In this document: positions 14,635 to 23,207 of the stretch, piece after piece | Position numbering within the stretch: the first letter of the stretch is position 1 | Layout: each line of letters starts with the position of its first letter | DNA from: Brevipalpus yothersi | Lineage: Eukaryota; Arthropoda; Arachnida; Trombidiformes; Tenuipalpidae | Assembly: GCA_003956705.1 (NCBI GenBank) | Contig: QZCP01000105.1 | Coordinates: 47,718-111,717, forward strand | Direction of reading: 5' to 3' | DNA length: 64,000 nt | The notes under the pieces: model-generated | Told to the model about the DNA's origin: nothing | What the model saw: only the letters and a program-made list of their open reading frames with translations | The model's database searches: none | Translations under genes and position numbers: made by a program

Positions 14635-14782
14635 ACTGTCTGAAGAGCCCAAAGTGCTTCGAAAGATTCTGTTTCGATTAGATGAATTGAGTGAGGACCC
14701 TATTGACAGAGTCTTCCTCGCTTTGTATTGATCGGAACGATCAAACCTTATCCCACAATTTGGAAAATTTGGCAGTTGTTTT
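14635..14782 (+). ncRNA. candidate structured small RNA, copy B
   Basis: Unit beginning ACTGTCTG and ending GGCAGTTGTTTT, about 148 nt. ACTGTC at the 5' end pairs with GGCAGT before the terminal T run. An internal imperfect stem pairs GAGGA (14693-14697) with TCCTC (14715-14719). It holds a version of the shared block ATCGGAACGATCAAA. There is no internal TTTT, so a full-length pol III transcript is possible. Copies A, B, D and F form one subtype (ACTGTC start); copies C, E and G form the other (GCTGTC start). Confidence 0.5.
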
Positions 14783-15332
14783 GATACCCGTTCTTTGGCA
14801 ACAGTCTAATGCATCACAAAGAACCAAGACAATAAAGCTTCACAAGTGTGAAAGAATTTTTGTCAGATGGAAAAACTATTCAATACGTTTCTAATATTTG
14901 CTTGAAAACTGGACCTCAGTCTTCTAGAAGTCTCTGAATTCAAGTTTCAAGATGTCTCCACTCAAACTTTTGACAGAAGCTCATCTTAAATTATCAGAAC
15001 ATTTGATGACCGGATAGAATTCGTTTGTGGTGCTAGTAGTTTACCCAATAAAATTTGATGCTGATTGCTCTCAGGAAGCCTAGAAATGCTGGTTTCCAGA
15101 TGAAAATTCGAATCTTAGGAGCTCAGGATATTCTTTGGGTTCCCCTACCATTCGATTGGATACTCATCACTTTTTTGTGATCCGTATTATGTGAAACTTT
15201 CTATCAAGATCCATCGAGAATCGAGAATTCTCCGAGCAATTCGTGAATTATCCCTTTAAAAATCAAGGAAAATAGTCAAATCTTGCCTAAAAGCTTGTTA
15301 TACAATTATGAACATTTCCAAATAGATCAAAG

Positions 15333-15378
15333 TGAAAAAACTGTAATCTTTTATTCCGCATAATGTTTATGATATATA
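15333..15378 (+). promoter_or_regulatory. PSE-like box plus TATA, small-RNA copy C
   Basis: The box GAAAAAACTGTAA is 65 bp, and TATATA (15373) 32 bp, before the inferred RNA start. Confidence 0.55.
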
Positions 15379-15404
15379 CTGCTGCCAATTCTCTCAAAAA
15401 TGTT

Positions 15405-15562
15405 GCTGTCTGAACCCAAAGCCTGTCCGAAGAACAATGTTACCGAGTGAATGGTCGAAAAAGGGATGCCAGTGTTGGACATCCCTAGAATCATAGTACC
15501 AATCGGAACACCCAAGGGTTCCCAGGAAGGGATTTAAATTTGGGAAGTTGGTCAGCCGTTTT
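15405..15562 (+). ncRNA. candidate structured small RNA, copy C
   Basis: Unit of about 158 nt beginning GCTGTCTGAACCC and ending CAGCCGTTTT. The 5' GCTG pairs with CAGC near the 3' end, with one extra base in the 3' arm. A 7-bp internal stem AGGGATG (15462-15468) pairs with CATCCCT (15480-15486) around the conserved apex CAGTGTTGG. A 3' hairpin pairs TCCC (15520-15523) with GGGA (15529-15532). No internal TTTT. It shares ACCAATCGGAACACCCAAGG with copies E and G. Confidence 0.55.
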
Positions 15563-15919
15563 ACTCGTAATTACCTACCGTACTCGTGGGCTTAAAGTTT
15601 CTTGGCTTGATAATCCTCGAATTTCATTCTGGCCACGAGATAGAAGAGTATGATAATTTTTGACCATCATATCTTTCTGAAAAAGCTCGATTATTTCAAA
15701 ATTTTCATCTATCATGACCAGAAATCTGGTTCAACTGGTGATAGAAGGGTTCAATCGAACTTTTTTGGTGAGATATTGTGGCCAAAAATTATCGAATTTC
15801 GATTAGAAATTATCATGCCAAGAAACTTGAAGCCCACCATGTACTTGTCACTATTGAAAATTCTTATCAGAAGCATTTTCATCTCCCAAGCAAATTCGTC
15901 AGAATGTGAGTTGAAAATC

Positions 15920-15922
<3 letters not shown>

Positions 15923-15979
<57 letters not shown>
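15923..15979. repeat. (CT)n microsatellite
   Basis: Perfect CT run in the spacer between small-RNA copies C and D. It generates spurious S/L and E/R open frames on the two strands. Confidence 0.95.
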
Positions 15980-15983
<4 letters not shown>

Positions 15984-16183
15984 ATTTGAAAACGTTAATG
16001 TAAGATGAATATTGAGATCATCGATGATGCTCAGCTAGTGTTTGAGATCTGTTTTCGGCGCTCTCTGGATCTCGAAATAATTCCATTAGTGCCATAAATT
16101 ATGGAATAGGAAACATCACAGAAAAATGTTTTCGTCCAAATCACGATGAAGAGATGAATGAAGATATCTTTGAATAAATAGAT

Positions 16184-16230
16184 GAAAAAAACTGTAAAAT
16201 TTTCACCTCTCCATCAGGTTTATTTATATT
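16184..16230 (+). promoter_or_regulatory. PSE-like box plus TATA, small-RNA copy D
   Basis: The box GAAAAAAACTGTAAAATT is 68 bp before the inferred RNA start (counted from ACTGTA); TATA at 16225 lies 34 bp before it. Confidence 0.55.
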
Positions 16231-16258
16231 TCGCTCACCTGTGATTATATAAGTAATT

Positions 16259-16419
16259 ACTGTCCGTTGTTCCCAAAGCTCTTCGAAGGATACTGTTTCG
16301 AGTAACTGGCTCGGGAAAAACCGCACTGCGGGGGTTTTTCTCACTTAGAACCAATCGAGACGATCAAATCTGATCACTTTAAAGTGACTGAACAATTTGG
16401 ACGATTTGGCAGTTGTTTT
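16259..16419 (+). ncRNA. candidate structured small RNA, copy D
   Basis: Unit of about 161 nt from ACTGTCCG to GGCAGTTGTTTT. Terminal stem ACTGTC/GGCAGT. The internal stem GAAAAACC (16315-16322) pairs with GGTTTTTC (16333-16340), unlike the sequence in C or E but in the same position. The 3' hairpin CACTTT/AAAGTG lies at 16375-16386. The 3' arm of the internal stem contains TTTTT (16335-16339), a possible early pol III terminator, so this copy may be silent or truncated. An 82-codon plus-strand frame across it has no recognisable product. Confidence 0.5.
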
Positions 16420-17001
16420 GCTTGCTTCACAATAACTGTCTGTTGCGTCATCACCAAAAACGAAGTCCAAGAATTCTGTTGTGAGAGTGGGACAGAATTT
16501 ACCGAAATTCTAACAAATGCACAATTTGAGAGAATTGTGCTGTGTATCGCTGGTTTACTCGTCAACTGGATTTTTATCTTTCACAAGTCTCTAAATTTTC
16601 TTCAAAATTGTCTGCTTATGAATCTTCGGTAAGAATCCATGGGTGATTATCAGCACCTTCATTTTGTGATCCAACAGAAGTCGTTAGTAGCTCTTGTGGT
16701 TTGTCTCATGGTGTTAGTGTTTGTTTGAAGGAAGCCTAACAAGAATAACATTATCTCAGATTCTGAGATCCTGATTCGATTTTCAGCAGCTTGGACATTC
16801 TCACAGCTTCCTCTATCAAGGGATCGAATCTTGGTCCTTTTATGTTGATCTAGAAGCTATGAAATTTATTGTCAAGACTCATTCGAGATAAAAAATTATC
16901 AAATTTATTCGTAAATTATGAATGAAAAAATTCGGAAAAAAAGATAAATTTTATCTCGGACATTATTCATTGTCGAAAGTATTTGCAAATGAATTCAATT
17001 G

Positions 17002-17049
17002 AAGAAAACTGTAACTTTCTCATCTAACATAATCATGATGCTATATATT
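17002..17049 (+). promoter_or_regulatory. PSE-like box plus TATA, small-RNA copy E
   Basis: The box AAGAAAACTGTAACTTT is 67 bp, and TATATATT (17042) 33 bp, before the inferred RNA start. Confidence 0.55.
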
Positions 17050-17074
17050 CCTCTCGATTCAACCTTTCAGTAAT

Positions 17075-17238
17075 GCTGTCTGAACCCAAATCCTGTCCGT
17101 AGAACAATGTTACCGAGTGAATGGTCTGTATTGAGGAGAGGCCAGTGTTGGACCTCTCCATACACTGCTTAAGACCAATCGGAACATCCAAGGAGTTCCC
17201 AGTAAAGGGAAATATTTGGGAAGTTTGGCAGCCGTTTT
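17075..17238 (+). ncRNA. candidate structured small RNA, copy E
   Basis: Unit of about 164 nt from GCTGTCTGAACCC to GGCAGCCGTTTT. The terminal stem GCTGTC/GGCAGC is fully paired and is the compensated form of ACTGTC/GGCAGT in the other subtype. The internal stem GGAGAGG (17135-17141) pairs with CCTCTCC (17153-17159) and is extended by TGTAT/ATACA (17127-17131 with 17160-17164). The 3' hairpin pairs TTCCC (17196-17200) with GGGAA (17207-17211). No internal TTTT. This is the best-preserved example of the family. Confidence 0.6.
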
Positions 17239-17802
17239 ACCCAGTGACGGAGGGTCGAGAAAGATGCATTGATCCCAGGAAACAGAATTTTAAGATGCTC
17301 TACGTTCTGAGCATTTTCATCTAGTCTCCCTATTACCACAAGAAATTCTAGTTACTGTAGCAGGATAGACACTAAATAGGAGAATTTTACGGTTAGTGGA
17401 AGCTATTCGCTCAGAAAACACAGATGATAGTTAAATTTTCGCCACTTTCTTCAGTTCAACTGATAGTGATACAAAAAATACGGGCTTTTCTGACGGATGT
17501 GTTCTTTGGGAGTAAACAAAGTTACATCCTTAAAATCCAGTGTATAAAAGAAAAAGAAAAACAAAAATTTCCAATTTTTTGATTTAGGGCTGAAATGGTT
17601 TCAATCTAAAATGATTCAAGAGATTAATGAAAGGAACAGATAGAGATCCAAAAACTTAAAACGATTTTCCTCACTAGAAGACAGAAATTTCAGGACCTCT
17701 TCGAATGATAGTGGCTACTATTTTCTCTCTCCTTTTCCCAAAATTTTAATAAATTTTCAGGCTATCAGAAACTAATTTTCTATTCAGATATTTACAACTG
17801 AA

Positions 17803-19018
17803 CTATCGATTCTTTCTGGTTTCAGTCGAAGAAGCGGAAAAACTTTTCATAGATTCAACCACGAGAGGATATAGCATCATGGTGCCAATGAAAGTCCACT
17901 CTTCTGGCAAAATTCTACCCAGAAAATTAAGGGGTTTGAAAAAGTTTGGATCAATAGATCGGCTGAAAGGAACTATCTTCTCATTAACTGAGCGAGCAAT
18001 CATCTCGATAGTTTTCTCTCGAGTGTTATCGGTATCGAAAATTGGATGATTGATGAATTCTTGAGTTAGTATGAAATCTCGAATCATTCTTTCATAATCG
18101 TCTCTGATTTCCTTTGGCGTACTCTTCTCTAATTCTTTAAAATTGGTCATGAGAGTTTGTAAAATTTCAGTTCTTGCAAAATTTGGCTCAATTGAAACCA
18201 CTTCGACGCCGAATTTTCTCATTTCCCAGCGAAGCCCATTGACTAGGGCCAATACAGCATGCTTACTCATGGCGTATGCGGTTGAAAAGGGTAAAACAAT
18301 GCGAGATGTCAAGCTACATATTACAACTATTCGGCCTCTTGATTGTCGTAATAGTGGAAGAAACTTTCTGGTAATCTCAACAACGGCTATTGTGTTCACT
18401 TGGAATACATTCAAGAAATGCTGATCAAATTCTCCGAATTCAACTGGTCCACCTCTTGCAATTCCTGCATTATTCACAAGACACCATAATTGGACTCCAT
18501 GAGTTTTGAGATCCTCCTCAACATCATGTAGAACTTTGTCAATATTTTCACTCTTGGTAACGTCCAAAGGTATTATAACCATATTATCAGGATATTTAGC
18601 TAGCTTTTTCAACTTTTTTGCACCTTCTCTGTTTGGAAATATGCAACAAGCATATACACGGAATCCATTTGAATTTAATCGTAGAGCCGTTCCATGTCCA
18701 AAGCCAGTGTCACATCCTGTTGTGGAGATCGTAGTTGTTAAGAAAATCGATCTCAATTTTTTATCAGAACAATTTCAATATCTTACCTGTAATGAGAACA
18801 GCTTTCTTCGCCGGATCAACAAGCAACATTGGATAAAGGTAGGTATCCAAAACTTTTTGTGCTGTTTTCCAAGCTGCCAATATGATTAGAACTGCACCAC
18901 CACAGTATAAAACAATCATATCGATAACCCATATCTTGTGTATGATATAAGTAAGACTGAGTCCGATGAGAAGAGCAGTTAGCGCAGGTAACAGTAGAGA
19001 AATATTAATAGATGCCAT
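17803..19018 (-). CDS. short-chain dehydrogenase/reductase, copy A (SDR9C-like: retinol / 17-beta-hydroxysteroid / hydroxybutyrate dehydrogenase type)
   Basis: Two exons: 18787-19018 and 17803-18716, joined by a 70-bp GT-AG intron that splits codon 78, giving 381 aa. The ATG at 19018 is the first in frame; two hydrophobic N-terminal segments (about residues 7-28 and 33-50) suggest an ER membrane anchor. Cofactor motif TGCDTGFG (77-84, split by the intron), NNAG (159-162) and the catalytic set Ser212, Tyr225 and Lys229 (YAMSK) are all present, so it should be an active NAD(P)-dependent oxidoreductase. The family acts on retinoids, steroids or hydroxy acids; the substrate cannot be told. It ends near TRKNR. 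It is flanked by the small-RNA array and duplicated as copy B. Confidence 0.9.
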
Positions 19019-19267
19019 TATCACAAGTAATCATCAAATTCAGTGAAATTTTGATTGTGAATTCGATATTTTCAAAATACTTCACACATGGAGCGATCAA
19101 TGGCCAATATAAGTCAAATCAGTTTCCGATGTTATTCTCTTACTTTTAGCTGAAAATTATTTCCCTAAATACAACAATCAATTAAACTATCTTGTTACAA
19201 TGGCAACGAACTAGCTCGAGGACATTTTCCAATCGTATGTAGTGTAGTATCAAGAAACTCAAATGTA

Positions 19268-19269
<2 letters not shown>

Positions 19270-19313
<44 letters not shown>
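19270..19313. repeat. (GA)n microsatellite upstream of dehydrogenase A
   Basis: GA run of about 44 bp. The equivalent place upstream of dehydrogenase B (about 23367-23390) has only a short interrupted GA tract, so the tract changed length after the duplication. Confidence 0.9.
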
Positions 19314-19316
<3 letters not shown>

Positions 19317-19651
19317 TGAAAAAAATTACACGTGGGCAATGATGCAAAACTTATTTTAAGTTTTGTAAAATATCTTCTGTTATGGAGAATCTTCTAAAAC
19401 TTTTGGAAAACTTCTCACGACATCACCCGCATCATTGATGATGCCTTTTGATCCAATCGGATCAAAGGCTGAAACAATGTCCAATACATGCCAAGCTAAA
19501 CCAGTGATTCGGATCTTCATCGCATGTGAGATGCTTCAAATAGATAGAATGAGCCATTAAGAAATCAGCAGAACAAATGAAGGAAATAATTAACGTTTTC
19601 CACAAATCCAACTTACTGTGTACTGATATCGTTTTTGACTACTCAATGAGG

Positions 19652-19836
19652 CTTATATTCTTCCCCTGAAACAATGTATGATATCACCGGCCCATGAACG
19701 CAAAGTACTTCGAAGGTTACTGTATTGATTAATTGGTTTGAGAGCGGATCTGTTGACGGAGTCTACCTTGCTTTGCATTAATTGGGATGATTAAATCTTA
19801 CTATGCAATCTTGGAAATTTGATAGTTTTTTATGTA
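19652..19836 (+). pseudogene. decayed small-RNA unit (relic of copy B)
   Basis: The spacer text CTCAATGAGG, the TATATT and the 3' part (GACGGAGTCTACCTTGC, then TTTGCATTAATTGGGATGAT) match copy B. The PSE-like box is lost, the first bases of the RNA are changed (CACCGGCCC), and the 3' end reads GATAGTTTTTT instead of GGCAGTTGTTTT, which breaks the terminal stem. Confidence 0.5.
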
Positions 19837-19862
19837 TTGCAGCCAATATTTGAAACTGATGA

Positions 19863-19972
19863 TGCTGCCGGAGCTAAAATCCTATCCAAACAATGTTACT
19901 CAGTGAATAGTCTAGGGAGGAATGCTTGTTGGAAATTTCTAGATTCTTCGCACCAATCAGATACATTATTTC
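19863..19972 (+). pseudogene. decayed small-RNA unit (relic of copy C)
   Basis: The text resembles copy C (GCTGCCGGAGC, CAATGTTACTCAGTGAATAG, then CACCAATCAGATAC) but follows the B relic with no spacer, so it has no promoter-like elements. The internal stem is degraded and the 3' GGCAGC-TTTT end is absent. Confidence 0.45.
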
Positions 19973-20278
19973 TTGCCCAGACTTATTAGAAAAGAATTTA
20001 TTCCCACTCGCCTCAAGCAAACGTGAAATAGAACGCCTAATAAGTTAGCCAATGACAGCAAAATAGCGATTCTAAAATACAATGTTACAATCTTCGTCTG
20101 ATATTCCCTGACGATTGATAATGTCTAGAGTTTCTTTGAAGTTGAAACTTAGCTCTTATTAAACCTTGAAATATTTTCAATTCAGCCATAAATTATGAAG
20201 CAAAAAACTCCCCCAAGAAGATTGTTACCCTCTCAATTGCGATGAATGAATGATTGAATCCATCTTTTATTGAACTGA

Positions 20279-20325
20279 TACAAAAACTGTAAAATTTATG
20301 TTGCTCAAAAAGTTTCATTTATATT
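20279..20325 (+). promoter_or_regulatory. PSE-like box plus TATA, small-RNA copy F
   Basis: The box CAAAAACTGTAAAATTT is 66 bp, and TATA (20320) 32 bp, before the inferred RNA start. Confidence 0.55.
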
Positions 20326-20351
20326 TCTTGCCTGTAAGCATTTTTGATATT

Positions 20352-20521
20352 ACTGTCCGTTGTACCCCAAAGCGCCTTGAAGGATTCTGTTCCGAGTAAC
20401 TGGTCATGAGAGGAACCCCACTGTTGGAGTTTATCTTGCTTAGTACCAATCGGGACGATCAAACTTTATCACTTCGGTGAAACCTTTTATATACAAATTT
20501 GAATAATTTGGCAGTCGTTTT
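20352..20521 (+). ncRNA. candidate structured small RNA, copy F
   Basis: Unit of about 170 nt from ACTGTCCG to GGCAGTCGTTTT, the counterpart of copy D. Terminal stem ACTGTC/GGCAGT. The internal stem AACCCC (20414-20419) pairs with GGAGTT (20426-20431) with one mismatch. The 3' hairpin TCAC-TTCG-GTGA (20469-20480) has a UUCG tetraloop closed by C-G, a classic stable RNA loop, where copy D has CACTTT/AAAGTG. An internal TTTT at 20485-20488 is a possible early terminator. Confidence 0.5.
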
Positions 20522-20969
20522 ACTCCTTTTGTCATGACTGCATGTTGCATCATCACCAAGAACGTAGTCTAGAAGTTTTGTTCAGTGAAGTTGAGAGTGA
20601 GTTTCACAAGAATGTGTCTGTTGGCAAAATTGTCCAACATAAATCTACTATTTTACCGATTGACTGAATCCTAGTCTTCTAAATTCAGAATTTTCTGAAT
20701 TGAAACTTAAATTTATTCATCGTCTTACAATCGTTTTCACTTTCTTGAGCTCAGGACATTCTTATCGAATTCATTTTTTCTACTTAAAGATTGAATTTTC
20801 ATTTTTGTGGTAAACTGAGTGCTGTGTGGAATTCTTTGTCAAAATTTAATCGAGAAAACAAATCTTCAAATCGATTCGTGAATTATGTGTGAAAAAATAT
20901 GAAATAACAGCAAAAATATCCTTTAGTAGGCTAGTTGATGGCCAAAAATTTTTTCTAATAGATTCAATT

Positions 20970-21016
20970 GAAGAAAGCTGTAACTTTATCATCCAACATA
21001 ATCGTGATTGTATATT
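20970..21016 (+). promoter_or_regulatory. PSE-like box plus TATA, small-RNA copy G
   Basis: The box AAGAAAGCTGTAACTTT is 65 bp, and TATATT (21011) 31 bp, before the inferred RNA start. It closely matches the box of copy E. Confidence 0.55.
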
Positions 21017-21041
21017 GCTCTCAGTTCAATCTTTTAGTAAT

Positions 21042-21197
21042 GCTGTCTGAACCCAAATCCCGTTTGAAGAACAATGTTACCGAGTGAATGGTCGAAAGAG
21101 GGATGCCAGTGTTGGACATCCCTAGAATCATAGTACCAATCGGAACACCCAAGGAATCCCTTTAAAGAGAATATTTGGGAAGTTTGGCATCCGTTTT
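21042..21197 (+). ncRNA. candidate structured small RNA, copy G
   Basis: Unit of about 156 nt, the positional counterpart of copy E. The internal stem AGGGATG (21099-21105) pairs with CATCCCT (21117-21123), identical to copy C rather than E. The 3' end reads GGCATCCGTTTT, so one base of the terminal stem is mismatched (GCTGTC against GGCATC). No internal TTTT. Confidence 0.5.
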
Positions 21198-21983
21198 ACC
21201 CAATGATGGAGGGTCGAAACAGGTGTATTGGGTCTCAGGAAACAGTTTTGCCAGGCAATATCGAGGATAGAAATTGGCAAGGATTTTTGTTTACTGGTCT
21301 TAATTACCTTGAAAAAGTCTATCAGCAACTTGCAAATGTGTTTTGCACCTGAAATGAAGTAGTTTGTGGTTGAAAATTCCTTTGGAGGAAGTTTTCGTAA
21401 CTCAACACAAGGACTGAGATGGACCAATTCTCACCGTTTTCAATTCAAAAGAGCTGGTTTAAGCAAAAGCAAAAATTCAGTCTTCTGTTTAGAATGAAGC
21501 TTCTTTGGGATTACATCTACATGAATTTGGTTCGTCTGATAGGGTTAAAATTTTCAGTTTGCATCGATGATCGCTCTAACGGAAGATTGATTTTTACGTT
21601 GAAAGATAAATTCCCGTGAGTTGAGGAATTCAAAATTATAAAGAACTTTTCCACTTGCTGGTCAATTTGACAATTAATATGTGAAATGAGATTCTCATTT
21701 ATAATGATTTTGGTGTATATATTGGTAGATATATGAGAGATAGGGAAGGATTACTCAGATAACCTGATCTGATATAGTTTCAATCATAAAGTGATTCAAA
21801 AAATGAATAAAAAATGAATAAATTCAAGAACTGAGAAATTCAAACAATCTCATTTTCGCCACCAGAAGATGGAGATTTCGGTCTAAAGGCTTTTAGAATA
21901 GTCTGTTTTCTTATTCCATAGAACTTCAAGAATTTCATAGCTATCATGAACTAATTTTTTCTACTTAGATTTTCAGATCAGGA

Positions 21984-23207
21984 CTATCGATTTTTTCTGG
22001 TAGAACTTGAAGGAGCTGGAACGCTTTTTTTGTATTCACCAAAATAGAGATATGGCATCAAGATAGCTATAAAAGTCCACTCTTCTGGCAAAATTCTACC
22101 CAAAAAGTTAAGAGGTTTGAAAAAGTTGGGATCAATAATTCGACTGAAGGGGACAATCTTCTCATTAACTGAGCGAACAATCATTTCGATAGTTTTCTCT
22201 CGAATGTTATCGGTATCAAAAATTGGTAGATTGAGAAATTCTTGGAACTTCATGAATTCTTCTCTCACTTTCACTTTTTCGTAATCATCTTTGATCTCCT
22301 TTGGAGTCTTCAGCTCATCGAAATTGGAAACCATAGTATGGAACATTTCTGTTCTTGCAAAATTTGGCTCAATTGAAACCACTTCGACGCCAAATTTTCT
22401 CATTTCCCAGCGAAGGCCATTGACCAGGGCTAACACAGCATGCTTACTCATCGCGTATGATGTTGAGAATGGTAAAACAATGCGAGATGTCAAGCTGCAC
22501 AAAACAACTATTCGGCCTCTTGATTGTCGTAGCAGTGGAAGAAACTTTCTGGTAATCTCAACAACGGCTATTGTGTTTACTTGGAATACATTCAAGAAAT
22601 GCTGATCAAATTCTCCAAATTCAACTGGTCCACCTCTTGCAATTCCTGCATTATTCACAAGACACCATAATTGAAGTCCATGAGTTTTGAGATCCTCCTC
22701 AACATCATGTAGAACTTTGTCAATATTTTCACTCTTGGTAACGTCCAAAGGCATTATAACCATATTATCAGGATATTTAGCTAACTTTTTCAACTTTTTG
22801 GCACCTTCTCTGTTGGGCAAGAGACAGCAAGCATACACACGGAATCCATTTGAATTTAATCGCAGAGCTGTTTCATGTCCAAAGCCAGTGTCACATCCTG
22901 TTGTGGTGGTCGACAGTTAATGAGAAAATCCATCTCAATTTTTAAACAAAATTCTGAACAATTTCAATATCTTACCTGTAATGAGAACAGCTTTCTTCGC
23001 CGGATCAACAAGCAACATTGGATAAAGGTAGGTATCCAAAACTTTTTGGGCTGTTTTCCAAGCTGCCAATATGATTAGAACTGCACCACCACAGTATAAA
23101 ACAATCATATCGATAACCCATATCTTGTGTATGATATAAGTAAGACTGAGTCCGATGAGAAGAGCAGTTAGCGCAGGTAACAGTAGAGAAATATTAATAG
23201 ATGCCAT
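21984..23207 (-). CDS. short-chain dehydrogenase/reductase, copy B (SDR9C-like)
   Basis: Exons 22976-23207 and 21984-22897 with a 78-bp intron, again 381 aa. The encoded exon 1 is identical in protein to copy A, and the nucleotide text differs by one visible base. TGCDTGFG, NNAG, the catalytic Ser, YAMSK and the flanking core are kept, so it should be active. Differences cluster after NFARTE (about residues 261-305), the substrate-binding lid of this fold, and in the last 30 residues. This points to a changed substrate rather than decay. Likely ER-anchored, as copy A. Confidence 0.9.

Larger units (their letters stand above)
14530..19620. repeat. segmental tandem duplication, left copy
   Basis: This block carries small-RNA copies B, C, D and E followed by dehydrogenase gene A and its upstream flank. 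The same order, with some deletion, recurs immediately to the right (about 19621-23640). Offsets are about 5.05 kb at the left edge (B to its relic), 3.97 kb at E to G, and 4.18-4.19 kb at the dehydrogenases, so the second copy has lost and gained segments. Edges are approximate and read by eye. Confidence 0.75.

Noticed and set aside
15405..15562. Identity of the small-RNA units as Y RNA
   Set aside because: The closed terminal stem and T-run end resemble Y RNAs, but the conserved Ro-binding stem sequence of Y RNAs is not seen.
18143..18889. Plus-strand frames across dehydrogenase A (and 22291-23078 across B)
   Set aside because: Antisense shadows of the clearly coding minus-strand exons.
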